Positions 34,701-47,427 of a stretch of 64,000 bases of DNA are shown in pieces. The stretch's first letter is position 1; every line of letters starts with the position of its first letter. The translations under genes and the position numbers were made by a program. The DNA is from Saururus chinensis (Eukaryota > Streptophyta > Magnoliopsida > Piperales > Saururaceae). The notes beneath the pieces are model-generated. The model did not search any database. It saw only the letters and a list, made by a program, of their open reading frames with translations, and was not told where the DNA came from. Where the stretch lies: NCBI GenBank assembly GCA_035235625.1, contig CP141142.1:48277644-48341643 (forward strand), read 5' to 3'.

Positions 34701-37700
34701 CATATTTATGATTTTTTATTTTCAGATATTGCCTGAGAAACAATCTCCTTAAGGTTCCACAAATATGGACTTGTGAAGACTGCCAACCAAGACATGAGAC
34801 ACATTCAACAACTTCAGCTAATATCAAAGATCACACTGAACATATGGAGAGTGAGATTAATACATTATGTGCAGTTCGTTCAGATGTCAATTGCATGACT
34901 ATTGATGAAAGGAGACAGCCATTAAAAAAGCAAAAAACTGCCAGGCTCAGTAAGCTCATCAGTGAAGGATTGTTCATTCCTGATAACACCAGGAGGAAAA
35001 GCATTCCCTCCTACAGAGGTACTGCAATGAAAAGTCCAGACAAAGCCAAAGTGAAGTTCATATCTGCAGAAGAAGTAGCAGTCTTGGCATCAGGTTATTC
35101 GGTAAAAAGTCCATCTTCTAACCAAGGAGCTTCTAGTTCGTTATTAAGACAAAGAAGTCCTAGCTCTTCGCACCCTTTGAAGTCTTATTTCTGTAGAAAT
35201 GTGAAGAACTCTGGACTTACTTCACGCAAAAATTCTACTTACCCAACGCCTTATATTGATCTTAAATCAAAACAGAATGTCAATGATTTTTCTTTGCAAT
35301 CTAGTGGTCTAGGAACATCTCACATGCAGGCAGAAACTTCAGGTATCTTTCTGTTTCTTTCTTTCTTTGATTGTTCTTGTGCTATCATTGCTGATGCCTC
35401 TAGTACCATGTAACTGATGCTTAACCGTTGAGAGGAAAAGGAAAAGGAACTTATCCAGATTTGTGGTAATTTAAAAACCATTAAGCACTACAAAATGTTC
35501 CATGTATTGGCATGACAGTTTTTGCGTCTGCAAGACAGTGTTTTTAATCCGTGCAATAATTCTTTTCCATGAAAAGAGGTTGCAGCAGTTTTGCATGACA
35601 AAGTTGGTTGCACCAAAGAAGAAAGGACTGAACTCAACAACAAAAATCTTACTAAAAGCAAAAAGATATTGCATGTGCCAACACTATTGAGAACCGCAAA
35701 CTCTGTTCCAGTAGAAGAGACTACAACTTGCATGGATGCTCCTCCTGGCTTCAGTAAAAATCCACACAAAGAATTTGTTGTTCAAAAGGATCAAGGGCAG
35801 ATGTTGATCCAGGATGATATCCTTTGGAAGTAAGATGTATTTCCATTCTTCATACATTCAGGAAGAAATGTGCATGCCTGCATGATAAGAAAATAGATAG
35901 CTTCTTGGATGTTGTCTAATCATATTTTGTTTTTACAGGGGAAGCTTCGAAATTGTTGGCTCAGATTTTCAGGGAGATGTTTTTGGTGGAATTAATGGTC
36001 GGGCTTCAAGGCTTATAAATCAGAAAGCTTTTGAAGCTGTTAAACAGATGCCTGAAAAACTTCTGGTATCTGTGCAACCTTTCTCTGACGTATGGCCACA
36101 AATATTTTGCAGACATCCTCCTGATGTTAATGATGTTGCAATCTATTTTTCAGCTGGTGATATTGATAGGTCTGGTTCCATCTCTTAATCTTTGCAGATG
36201 CCCCTGGTTACATTAGGCATAGATGAAGAACTTTAAAACTGATCTTCTTTTTATGTCTGCTTTTTTATTAGAATGTTTCTAAAGTATGAAGCTATCTTTG
36301 TGGTGATATAGTTCTAATGGAAGATTCGTTGAATTCGTGGAGCTAATTGAGAGTAAAGATCTGGCTATATGTTGTTCGCTGCATATTGCAGATCTTCTGA
36401 TTTTTGTATCCAAACACCTGTCAGTTGAAGGTTAGTTCTGTGACATTTAAATAGAAAAGTTTCTCTTGCTTGTTTGGTTTGTTCAGTCTGTCAATGCTTA
36501 TAATGGGTTCGTTGTGTTTGTTATGCTTCTTGGAGTGTGATACAGATATACCCCAATAATTCAACAGTGATGTACTGTTGCTCTTTGTTGTTCTCCTAGT
36601 AAAGGAAGCTGATGGAAATAGTTGAACACTAAATCTTCTGCTTATGGCAAAGATTAAGCACTTTAGAATGTCCTTAGCTTTCGCTTTGTGATAATTGCCT
36701 TAGTTTTTAGTCGCACTTGTTCTTGACCTACCTGCTTATGTACGTTAATCTCCAATATGCTAGGTTTTTTTTTTGTCGTTTGGGCCATCTTATTGTCTAG
36801 GACCAGTTAAAGTTTTTTGTTTTCCCTAGTTTGTCCTTTCCCATGTGGGAAACATCAAAGACATCTGCCTATGCAAGTGGAGTTGTAGATATCATTGCAA
36901 GTTCGGTTGATAGTTATATGTACCATTGATGATATTTGTAAATTGAGTTTTCTGATTTTTGTCAGGATCAAATATCGAAAAATGCTTTTGGGGTGTCTTC
37001 CGGTCTAGATCTTCTGGTTCTATAGCTTCCAACAAGCAGTCCGCTTGGAAGGATCAGTCTCACCTCGAAGATGGGTTCAGTAATCAGTTGAGACTTTCTG
37101 CAGTGGAAAAATTGAAAAAGAATACGGACAGGCTGGATGGAAATGATTTCACAATAGGTGACAAAGTTGAGCCTTTGTCATTTGTAACCTCTCAAAATGA
37201 TGGACTTGTAGTAGAAAACGAAGCCTATGGGCATGTAACCTTCCAAGAGCAGGTAAAAGTGGAGATTGATATGGTTGGGGATAAGGATGTTGGCACGGTT
37301 AATACAGTTGTTCCAAGATCTGTGGGTATGTTTGGAAAAGAGGACCTCGTGGATCAAGTGGATATGGAGATTGATATGATTGGAGGTAAGGATGTCGGCA
37401 CTGTTGATGTAGTTGTCCCTAGACCTGTGGGTATGTTTGGAAAATTTGCAACCAGAGTGGCTGCATCAAAATTCCAAATTAAGAAAAACCCGTCAATATG
37501 TCTTAATTTCAAGAACAACATGAGAAAAAGTTTTAATCCCTCAACGCCTCAAAAAATATTAATTCAACAAGAGGGATCTCTACATACCCCATTTGTTGCA
37601 GATCCTGGAAATATGATGGGTGCTAATGATTATTTAGATACCTCAGGTACTTCCAAGGAATGTCACCTTCAAGAAAAATTTTCTGTAGTTGAGATTAATG

Positions 37701-39210
37701 GTGATTCTGAAAGCAATATGCCCACTCTCACCTTGTTGGGCCAAGGACTCCGTAGCACCTGTTCCCCTAAAATATTGACTGAAAAACATAGGAATGAAGT
37801 ATATGGCCCTAAGGTGCCTCCTGAAACTTTGAACCCGTCAACTGAAAAATCTAAGCAGCAATATAATTCAGAAGAAAAGGTAAATCTCTGCAAAGAAAGC
37901 CCCTGCAATGACCTGAAAGTTCCTCCTGGATATTTTAAGCAGGGTGGGGGTGAGGCTATGTTGGCAGGGCCCATGCAGAAAGCTGTTGCAAAGGAGGTGA
38001 AATATCCTGAGGTGCTGGTTACGCCTCCGGGCTTTAAGCCTATGCCATCACCGTCCATACAGAAGGAAGTTATTGATAGAGCAGAACATCTAATCTACCA
38101 GGTATGTAATTACTTAGCTTAACCTAAAAAAGTTGGGGTTACTAATGTTTCTTTATGAATATAATTTTTCTGTCAATTTGAAGTATACCTTATGATTATG
38201 CTCTTTATTAGTGCAAATATAGATACCAGAACTCATTCAGTCTGAAGAAACTCTTGTCACTTTTCTGCTATGCATTTTGTTAGACCATGAGACTCCATAG
38301 GTCACTATACGTCAAATCAGAAATTTGCAGTTAAACAGTTCAAAATTTTGTGGTCAATTAACAATCACCCATGTGTTGATATGGTTGTTTGCGTGGTAGT
38401 AGTCTGTTCTCTAATTGTCGAGTCACTTCCTCAGCTATTCTGTGAGATGCACAAGGCTTCACTTGACATCTCGAAGCTGCTGTTATGATGCAACATGATA
38501 TGATTTGTCATTTTCAGACTATGTCGTTTGTAGAGGAAAGCTTGTCCTTCTTTGGAACGGTAGCTTGTTCTTGTGGGTTCATGACTGCAAAATAAAGTAC
38601 AATAAGAATGAAAAGTAAGTAATCGTCCTAATTAATTTTAAATCATCGGACCTAAAATAGAAAAAAATAGGCATATTTGTATCAATTTGATTTTGTGAAT
38701 TCATGAAGGTGAATAGTCTTCGCCAACTATATGGAAATAGCAAGGCATCAACTGAGTATGAAAGTGCATTTACAGGACCGTGACTTTGATCTGGCTCCAC
38801 TATGTGGAACACTTATATCAATTAAGCCGTTGGACTTCTGTCGAGGAACTGAAATCAAGTGCGAGAGTCCATGCATTCATGAAAAGCAAGATGAGGAATC
38901 TCGACCAGAAAGAGACGTTTGCGCAGCAGAAGCTGGACATCTGCTTGAGGCAGGTCTTGCTATCAAGGAAGAGCTTAGTTTAGCTGATGATGATACTTGT
39001 AGCGGATGCCTTGGCCTTTTTCCCATGGATTTGCATTCCAAAATGCCTTGTGCTACTGACGGGGTCTATGCTGACTCTGACTCTTTAGATCTGAGCCTTT
39101 CAAGGCCACGATACGTTCTAGACAGGAACAATATCATTTATGAGTTGTCCAAGGAAAAACAGGAAAAAGATGGTTGTAGCGAGGGAGAACAAATCAAACT
39201 GACAATTTGA
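31725..39210 (+). CDS. PHD-finger protein of the AIPP2/PAIPP2 family
   Basis: Proposed exons: 31725-31742, 33642-33727, 34726-35342, 35577-35829, 35939-36169, 36312-36430, 36966-38101, 38776-39210; phases agree and give about 964 residues. An N-terminal PHD zinc finger (residues 10-55: CDICGVAGYAVCIVTCC, CHQASEHIYC, WTCEDC) is followed by a basic, Ser-rich linker. Next comes the AIPP2-type SPOC-like domain (about 321-455: LWKGSFEIVG, VWPQIFCRHPPDVNDVAIYF, LLIFVSKHL, CFWGVFR). In Arabidopsis AIPP2 and PAIPP2 bind unmethylated H3K4 and work with AIPP3/BDT1 and CPL2 to repress transcription; a similar nuclear role is inferred. Three PPGF/Y motifs lie at about 295, 760 and 794. A 27-residue block is duplicated at 540-566 and 575-601. 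The 18-nt first exon (MDSPLR) and the exon 4 and 8 acceptors are the weakest parts. It is convergent with RUS3. Confidence 0.87.
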
Positions 39211-40096
39211 TGCTCTGTTTTTCCTTCTTCACACAAAAAGATATTTATTTAGGAAATAGGTTCACATACTCATTACTACTTGATCGTCTAAACATACTGA
39301 TACTTGGATAGTCTTTGTACAGCTAACTGACTTTGTTTTTCACCATACACATGGATCCTAATATACAGAACTGGCGATCCTAATAGTTTTTATTATTATT
39401 GGGATCCTAATTGCCTTTTGTTTTCTCATTGTATGAGCCGATTTCATATGGCCTGCTGCATTTTTGTAAATTCTAGTAGTTCAAAGCTGGCGTGGCAGTA
39501 CAAGCTGAATTACCTTTTGAATATTCATGCCAGTTTATAAAAAACAGGAAACAGTTAATATACACCGGGCCCTATATTGAAAAATATGTGCTCAGCCATT
39601 GGATCATGATCCAACAGCTTGCATCAGATAAAGGGCTCAAGTATTATGGTACACGCATAGCCGCATACATATACTAATAAGTCTAAATATAAAAATTCAG
39701 AATTTAAGGAAGATATTGAATTGTGAATATACTTTCTGTTTCAGTCAACCTAAATGACTGTTTTTAATGGCTGAATCCGATAGGATTATTTAAATGGGCT
39801 GTTCAAATTGGTAGTTGAGATTGACAAAAAATATCTAAATTACCCTTCTTCCTTCACTCCACCAACCGACTGAACAGATTTTGTCTTCCCAGTGCCACCA
39901 GCTCCGATCCCGACTCCAGCTCCTTCCTTGTGTAGATACATATATAAAAACACTTCTATACCGCACATGCCACTTTTAATAAAGGTGTGGAACCACATAG
40001 GGCCAAAAAAATTCTCAACTTGACATCTACGCAAACAGTTTTGACAATATACCCTTTGTCGCATTCCGCCATTGTTTCCATCTGCTGATGCATAAG
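39211..40096. other. Shared 3' region between the convergent PHD and RUS3 genes
   Basis: An 886-bp spacer that must contain both 3' UTRs. Small open frames at 39492-39677 (+) and 39840-40064 (-) have no recognisable family. No tRNA, ncRNA or MITE was recognised. Confidence 0.45.
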
Positions 40097-43000
40097 CTAC
40101 TTAGATTTTTCGCTTGGTAAATTATAAAACCAGTTGGCCCTCCAAACAATGGAAGGTGATAGAAGGCGTTCAGTGTTCCATCCCAATGAATGCAGCTGTA
40201 TTGCAATACAAATAAGTCAGTAACTGGTACGAAAGAAAGGATCTGAGAGAGTAAACAATTGTGTTAAATTAGTCTGTTTCCTTCTCTAATTTTCAGTTTC
40301 TACATATTTTCATCAGAAATACTTACCTTCCTTATGAATTCGGTGTAGTGTTTGTCCATCCATACACGGCTTTCAGCATGAAAAGACGTGGTCTTAACCA
40401 TAAAACTTGCTACCACATGTGCATGAATGTATGCTTGTAAGATATCCGAAGGTGTTGCAGATTTGTGTATAATTATGCTCACATACCCGCTTCTCTCTAT
40501 GAGGATATATTTCTCTGAAAGCACAATGATAAGCACAAAATATGAGCAAAATAATCATCGGCTTCAATATTCCATATTAGTAATATGCTTTTAAATACTT
40601 TTTTCTGTACATTTGCCTTTCTATTAACACCTCTTATCTTTCACCAAAAAAGAAAATCATCTACTTAGGCAGCCAACATTTAGATCACAGAATCATTTGG
40701 AAACGGGTCATCTAATTGTCAACAGAACTGATTTAAGTCAGATGATGTCTTTGGCGGAAGGTAAAGTAGGTCAGCCAAATTGAGTTCCAAATTCCACTTG
40801 AGACACACCTCTCTTGTAATGAGAACCCACCGAACCTAAGATGGTCATCCTGCTAACCAGAGAAGATACCTGTCAATTGTGTTATCAAATCAAACTTAGA
40901 ATATTAAAATGGGGCACTCACATTTCAGGGTGTGTTAGTGACGAAACCCTTACACCGAGCTGGATGTGCTTCCGTTGAAATTTAGCACTATTTAAGCACA
41001 ACAAACTGATCCAAGATGGAAAAATATGCTCCTCCTGTGAGACTTGCTGTGGCAATAGGACTAACAAAACAACAACAAAAATTTAGTATATATTGTAAGC
41101 ATTGAAACTTCAGGACTGCCCCATGGCCCCTCCTTGGCTTTAAAAGGACTCAAGGCCGTGGCCAACAGACATGCAAAAAGAACCGCTCAGACAATTCTCT
41201 CACCAAGTTTGACCCAAGTCTAAAGTGTGGGATCACTCTCATACTTAAGTTCAAATGTGCACTCAATGTCTAATGTGCAGGCTTCACTGATCAGGCAAAT
41301 GAGCTTCATAAAGTCTAATGGCCAACCAATATGCCAAGGAAAGTAGTTGGATTATAATCTCACAAAATTTCCCCAACCAGAGGTGTGGCATTGTTATTAA
41401 TACTATATTTCAAAGATCCAGGAGATGTCTATTGTCCCTATGGGATCAACTTGCTTCAGACCTCAGTTTACCATGAATTTAGGCATGCCCTGTTCACATA
41501 AGACTCTCTCCATTTATTGCAGGGTACATGACTAATTGAAGCACAGACGGGGATCATCTTACCTAACTTCCTAAGGTCACATCTCACTTCATCATTCTTC
41601 TAAATGTATTAACCATCAACTTTTTAATGGAGAGAAGCCTATCTCATTTTTATTGAGCCAAAAATATGAGGTTCTGCATTTCACACGAGACACAAGTGAA
41701 AGATATGTATAAAACTGAAACAAGTACAAATTTTTCACCTTGTCCAGTTGCTAGGAAATGCTGAATGAGAATTGGGCACCTTTCACCATTTAGTGTCGTC
41801 AAAGAAAGACACCTCACAGCCCTATAATTTGCTGAGAATAGCAGGAAAAGGATTTCACCGACAATTAAGAGAAAGGAATAAGTCTGTAGATTGCAATGGC
41901 TTTAAAAACATTGAACAAAATATACCTAACTTGACTCAAATGATATATCAAAAGACTCAACCACAAATCAGTGTCAAAAGAATATATCCAAAAAGTGAAG
42001 GGCCATTCGAAGATTACCTAAGCTGGCCTAGCCGACTTATGCATAATTTAATAAATGTAGAATGTAAGATTCTACTGGTGCTCAAATTACAGACAATGCC
42101 CAATCATAATAAGTATATACTCCCTCCATCACATATTAATTGTCTGGATTAGAAAACCAAATTTTAATTCATTTTAGTTTTCAAATCCAGACAATTGATA
42201 CGGGGCAGAGGGAGAATCTAAGTTACTGGCTAAGCAATGCCAGACATAAAAGCACATTATTCTCGCAAAACTTCTGCCAACAATAATAGCTTACCATACA
42301 TATGGAACACGGTAAGTGTGAGAAACGAGATCCAAATAGCTATGGCATTTCCCATGGTTATGCGAGCAAGAAACATGCCCAACATCATTCCAAGCATTGT
42401 GGCAAGTGTTTCTTGACTACCTTCCTGTTAAAATAAGAAATACATATAATATCAGTTTATTGAAAAAAATATGTGGATAAACAGAACAAAATATGGTACC
42501 TTTGCAGAGATATCAGCTGCATTGTTTGCAAGAGAAAAATGTTGAGTTAAGGCAGCTCTAGTCGCTCCACTAGCAACACCAGCTAAATCAAACAAGTAGA
42601 AAAAGAAAAGAAAAATTAGCATACAAGAGTTCAATGTTTCGAGGACTTTGCATTATGAAACAATGCTTACCAGTTGGAAAATTAGGCTACTCTATCTAAT
42701 GTATCATCATTGTGACCACACCCAATTATCTTGAGTTGGCTACATCGATCTTATCCAGCAATCCCACTCGATCACAGGCAATATTAACAATTAACTACAT
42801 GTCTTTTCTCATGGACTCTGTCCATATTCTTCTCATCCAAACTCTTCTCCTCTTCAAGCCCTCCAAAGTATGTCTCCTGATTGGCACTCCCTCCAGCCTC
42901 CTTTGCACATGTCTAAACCATCTAACAGCTCTCCCCAAACTAAACTTTTTCTTCCATTCGCACTGCCCCTAGGCTTGCTCTAAAGAGGGTCAAACCCCCT

Positions 43001-46000
43001 ATAAATATGTCCCTTAAAAAGCCACTTCTTGTCTTCCTGCACCTTCATCTAAACATTCTCATCTCAGCTACACCCATTTTGTCATGACGGCTCTTTTTTG
43101 TCCCCCAACATTCAGTTCCAAAAGCATGGTTAGCTCAATAGCTGCCCAATCGAATTAGGGGGTGCATTTGCCATAAAGGACTGCAGATGCTACTCTCCAC
43201 TTCATTCAAAATGAAGTAAAATTGGACCAATTACATACATAGCTTGATTGTTGTTCTCCATATTAGAAAGGTTTATTAGCCTTCATTTTCCTTCACCCAT
43301 GTGTGTCTCTCCCCCCCACCCTGACCCAATCTCGGTGGTTCCTGAGGGACCTGAATTACAGGGCTCCTAGAGTTGTGAAGCATGTAAGCTCTAGAAATAG
43401 CAATTATTGCCTATTTTTAGAAGCAGATATATTTGGATACGTATCTACACTCAAAGGTTTGAAAAATAGTGGATACTATTCTGGATGCCTCCGGCTTCAA
43501 TCTGGAGCTTTCTCAACAGGTGGAAAAAACTCGACCAAATTAAACAGTAATATATCTTCCATTCTAATGTATCAGCTTTCTACCTTCACTTAAAATTAAA
43601 ATAGTTAAGCAAGAAATAGTTATTACTGAACAGAAACTATGTGCCACAACATATTAAAATAGAGATTTCAAGAACTCACTGAATGATCTAGATAGGCTCC
43701 CCAAGCAAACTATAAACACAAAAGCTGACGGGAATAGAGGAGAGACAAGGTCCATTAGCATTCCTGCAGCCATTATTTACCAATTCCAATCACCGTCCAT
43801 AATTAACTCAAGTTAAAATTTACACTACGCCCTCGCAAACCAGACCAATAAAAAACCACAAAAAGCTTCAAATATAACTGCAACAAAGTCGTGTCACCTT
43901 GGCAGCCACGGAATCACCTTTGTAGAGAAATATGAAAGCTATTGTGTGTATTCATTTTCCATGACTCCACATAGGAGACGTTTAATGTTTTTTGGATGTC
44001 CAACATATTGTTAACAAGGTATTTATACACAAACACAGACACAGACGTGTGTGTGCGTGCGTGCGCGTGTGTTAACAATATAAATAAATCACTTTGCAAA
44101 ATATGCACTTCTAAGATTCACGTTTTTTTGCAAGACATCAAACTGCTCAGATGTATTTGATCAAACATGGAAAGGGAATAAACACAATGAAACTGCAAAA
44201 CAGTTTAATGAATATATTCTTTAGACTTGTCGCTTACCATCTCTTCTCCTATTCAAACAATGATGATATATGTATCAAGAAATTCACCTTATGTTTGATT
44301 AGTTAGCAGCTAGGTGTAACTTTTTTCTTTGACAGACCTAATATTTGTAGCTAACCAAAAACTGAATTCAGACAGTACCACTAACATTAAGTGCATAGTT
44401 GAAGGGCTTCAAAATACAGAAGAGTGATGAATGAAAATTAGGTGATCGAGCCACCCTTGTTTATTTTTTTCTTTATACTATGAACTATGGCAACATGTAC
44501 TAATGTTTCCAGAACTACTGAGTGTGGCCTTATCTTCAGTTTATGAGCATAGACGGGCAGGTGACTCTTGCTCATACAAGGAAAAGGTAGTGAACAAAAA
44601 AGATAGAATCAAAAGCAACAAAACTTATCCGTTTGAACTGATTCAAACAAACCAACATGGCTGTTGTGATACCTAGATCATTCATAAAATCTGCAACTAA
44701 ACGCCACATCTTTGCATTGCTGTCAAGATTAGAACCCTGAACAAAGAGACACTGAGATTAGGTTCAAGCAAGAGAGCATACCATCTCTAGTCATCCGTGC
44801 ATAATATATCTAACTAAATTTGTTTTACACAACCAGATGACAAGTGGTACATAGGAGATGACATTAAGGCTCATGCATTTCAGATTTATTTTTGAACTAT
44901 AAAGGAAGCATGAAATAGAGTTTTTCAGTCTATAAAAATTGTATCTGGTTCCACTTATACTCCACAACAAATTAATTTGGCTTATCCAATCTGGACATAT
45001 ATAACATTGAGGCTTTATACTAATAACCAAAACAATCATACAGAGCTTGAAATAAAAAAAGAGGTAAAAGGATGAGCCCAACCTGGTAAAAGGTGAATAG
45101 TACACCTCCAAGCATTCCAGTAAAATCCCTCAAGAACCACTGTTAATGCTTCCAAAGCAAAATAAAACATAAGAAGAATTAAAACTAGCCTGAAGTATCA
45201 TGCCTACTGAACTCACATAAGGTATATTGATCAGCATATACACATATTTCACATATGATGGAATGCAGAGACTTTACTTGGAATGTTGCACCAATGACAG
45301 TGGCCGATTTTTCACCAACGCCTATAGCACTGAGGAGAGCCTAATTATAGTAAAGGAAAAGAAAAAAAGCACTTGACAAGGTAAAGACAAATGTGTAAAG
45401 TCATGGCGACATAATAAACCTCTCAAAATCAGGCATACAACCAACCTGAGTAGAAAGCATGCACCGAATATACGTAGAAAGCCCCTAAAGTGAAACAAGT
45501 TTGGCTTTAGCCGATGAATTATGACAGTACCACGTCAAATCAAACAATGGATACTTGAGAGTTACCTGCAAGGAGTCCCATATCTGGAAAGGAACATAAT
45601 CAGGCGTCACACTTCCTGGAAATCCCTGTCAAAGCTCAAATCCGCACAGTAAGAAGCACAAATTTGTTATAAGAATTGGTAACTTTCACTGTACCAGGAA
45701 GAGGACCAGTAGAATATAGAGAGATCTTTAAATGGCAAAAACAGAAAAAATACACGGCCTTCTTTAATTTCCAGATGCGAATTAAATAAGTTTTCTATAA
45801 GCGCATCAGCAGGGTACATGACCCATGCACACCGTCCTTACATGCCATTACAAAGAGAGAAATGAATGGCTCTACATATTACTCATAAGCAATTTTTTTC
45901 CTTCCAGAGCTTCACTAGGCAATTATTTGTGAACAATCAATACAGTCGATGAGACACAAAAGGCACGATCAATCACGAATCATTACAATTATCTTTGAAT

Positions 46001-46589
46001 CGAGAGATGTTTGATGCTCAGTTGCAACACCACAATTCCGCGGTCCCAACTAACTTATGTCACAGTATGAATCTTTCTAAGACCAGCAAACCAGTCCCAA
46101 AATTTAGACTGAAAGCAAAATAAAACAACTTAGATACTACACTGAGCTCCACGAAATGCGGCATGCTGAACTCCCAACAACATCCCACTTCTCAATTACG
46201 AATGCTCTAATATCAAAATTGAAACTTCAGCACATACGAGCCATATAATAGAAGAAAATAAAGGCAGAGAGAGAAAGAGAGAGCGTGTTTGAGCACTAAC
46301 CTCAGGCACAAACGCGCCCATTATCCGCCTCCAAACTTCATCTAATCGACTGCCCCATCTTTCGTAATGGAGAAAAAGGAAAGAAGAAACCAAAAAAAAA
46401 AATCAAAGATGCAGAAAGCATAAAAGTGTGAAAGGTGGAACGGAAGAAGCTATAAGAGCAAGACCTTTCAACGGAAATGGACGAGCGATCGGCAACAAGG
46501 ACAGCCGTCTTCGAGAGCTTGGTTGAGGCAGATCCTCTCCATTCCTCAAACCGAACCGACGGCGCCGGATGGCCACCCCCCTCCGCCAT
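40097..46589 (-). CDS. RUS3: ROOT UVB SENSITIVE 3-like protein (DUF647)
   Basis: DUF647/RUS membrane protein. RUS1 and RUS2 act in plastids in UV-B and vitamin B6-linked growth control; the role of RUS3 is less clear. Twelve exons on the minus strand: 46465-46589, 46301-46358, 45566-45625, 45446-45484, 45278-45340, 45083-45139, 44673-44736, 43680-43763, 42500-42582, 42295-42424, 40327-40514, 40097-40195. Motifs seen: VWRRIMGAFVPE, GFPGSVTPDYVPFQIWDSLQ, GEKSATVIGATFQWFLRDFT, GSNLDSNAKMWRLVADFMND, GVASGATRAALTQHFSLANN, EGSQETLATMLGMMLGMFLA, and a C-terminal WNTERLLSPSIVW. The start MAEGGGHPAPSVRFEEW is RUS3-like. Phases agree throughout, but the model has 349 residues against about 440 in RUS3. 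The ANYRAVRCL block and what follows it, about 95 residues, was not found in the 1.8 kb between exons 10 and 11, although these two join in frame. Confidence 0.9.
42120..42214. mobile_element. Degenerate Stowaway MITE in RUS3 intron 10
   Basis: The left end CTCCCTCCATCACATATTAA and the right end ATTGATACGGGGCAGAGGGAG form an imperfect inverted repeat, and the arms CAATTGTC/GACAATTG-like words pair in the middle. About 95 bp. TA is present on the left side; the right one is lost. Confidence 0.65.
42700..43120 (-). mobile_element. LINE (RTE-type) 3' remnant in RUS3 intron 8
   Basis: Read on the minus strand, pieces resemble the end of a plant RTE reverse transcriptase. KMGVAEMRMFRWRCRKTRSG corresponds to the usual MS.AEMRMLRWMCG.TR, and further on WTESMRKDM is followed by IACDRVGLLDKIDVAN-like sequence, matching the ..KDM..LNLT..ALDR..W..RIHVAD tail. 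The fragment is frameshifted and short, with no upstream RT core. Confidence 0.6.
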
Positions 46590-46777
46590 GCCGGCGTGTC
46601 GATTGGTGCACTGCACGCAGTCTCGAAGTCCGCGGCGGGGGAGCTGCGGTCTGCGCCCAGCAGGACGCCGCCCAATGGTAGCCGATCGGATTAGCGGGAG
46701 CCGAAGCGGGCCGGAGTCTAGATCCGTAATCCGGATTATGCCCGTTGGAGGAAAAAGGCAAAACAAAAATGACCATG

Positions 46778-46851
46778 CGCTAGAAGGAGGGCTTGAACCT
46801 CCGACCTTGTGGTTAACAGCCACACGCTCTAGCCAACTGAGCTATTCCAGC
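46778..46851 (-). tRNA. tRNA-Asn (anticodon GTT)
   Basis: Seventy-four bases on the minus strand fold into a full cloverleaf. The acceptor stem GCTGGAA pairs with TTCTAGC with one G-T pair, and a G discriminator follows. The A box is TAGCTCAGTTGG and the B box is GGTTCAAGCC. The anticodon loop CTGTTAACC carries GTT. No intron and no encoded CCA, as in nuclear genes. It lies about 190 bp upstream of the RUS3 start codon on the same strand. Confidence 0.96.
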
Positions 46852-47318
46852 TTGTTGATAATGGTTGTCATTAACATTTTCTAATTCCTTTTCCAATTAT
46901 TTTTGGTTTGTAACCAATACTTATGAGCCCATAAAATAGACGGCACATAAGTTAGCGCACATTGGTATTATGCATTCTGGATCATTGTCAAAGGAGAGCA
47001 TAAAAAACTCTTCCCTTTATAAAACACATCCAATGGTCTATGATGTCTAAGCACACACTGACATGCATGAGCTTAGACCCATACAAACTTTATATGAAGT
47101 GTATATATATTTTCATGTATAAAAGTCTAAAATAAACTATAAATATACTTTTCAATACTATAATATTCATACAAAAATAGTGTTTAATAGCATTAAGGCT
47201 CTTAACTTAGGCCGAAAACTTATATGCTTTTTAGCCATCTCAGCATATGCCATTTGTGATATTTACTCATGAGAATTTACTTTATGTTTGGCATCACAAC
47301 TAACTAAACAAGATAGTA

Positions 47319-47427
47319 CTCCCTCCGTCCTATATTAATAGCTCTAATAAAAAAAATATTGTTCTATATTAATTACTTTATTTGATTCACTTTAGTCACA
47401 TGTTCAATTAATATAGGACGGAGGGAG
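47319..47427. mobile_element. Stowaway MITE (Tc1/mariner group)
   Basis: A 109-bp element with ends CTCCCTCCGTCCTATATTAA and, inverted, the same sequence (TTAATATAGGACGGAGGGAG), flanked by TA on both sides (47317-47318 and 47428-47429). No coding capacity. The well-kept ends suggest it is younger than the other MITE pieces here. The 465 bases between the tRNA and this element show nothing recognisable. Confidence 0.93.

Noticed and set aside
46338-46884. Several overlapping frames around RUS3 exon 1 and the tRNA
   Set aside because: Shadows of the GC-rich RUS3 first exon and leader and of the tRNA gene.
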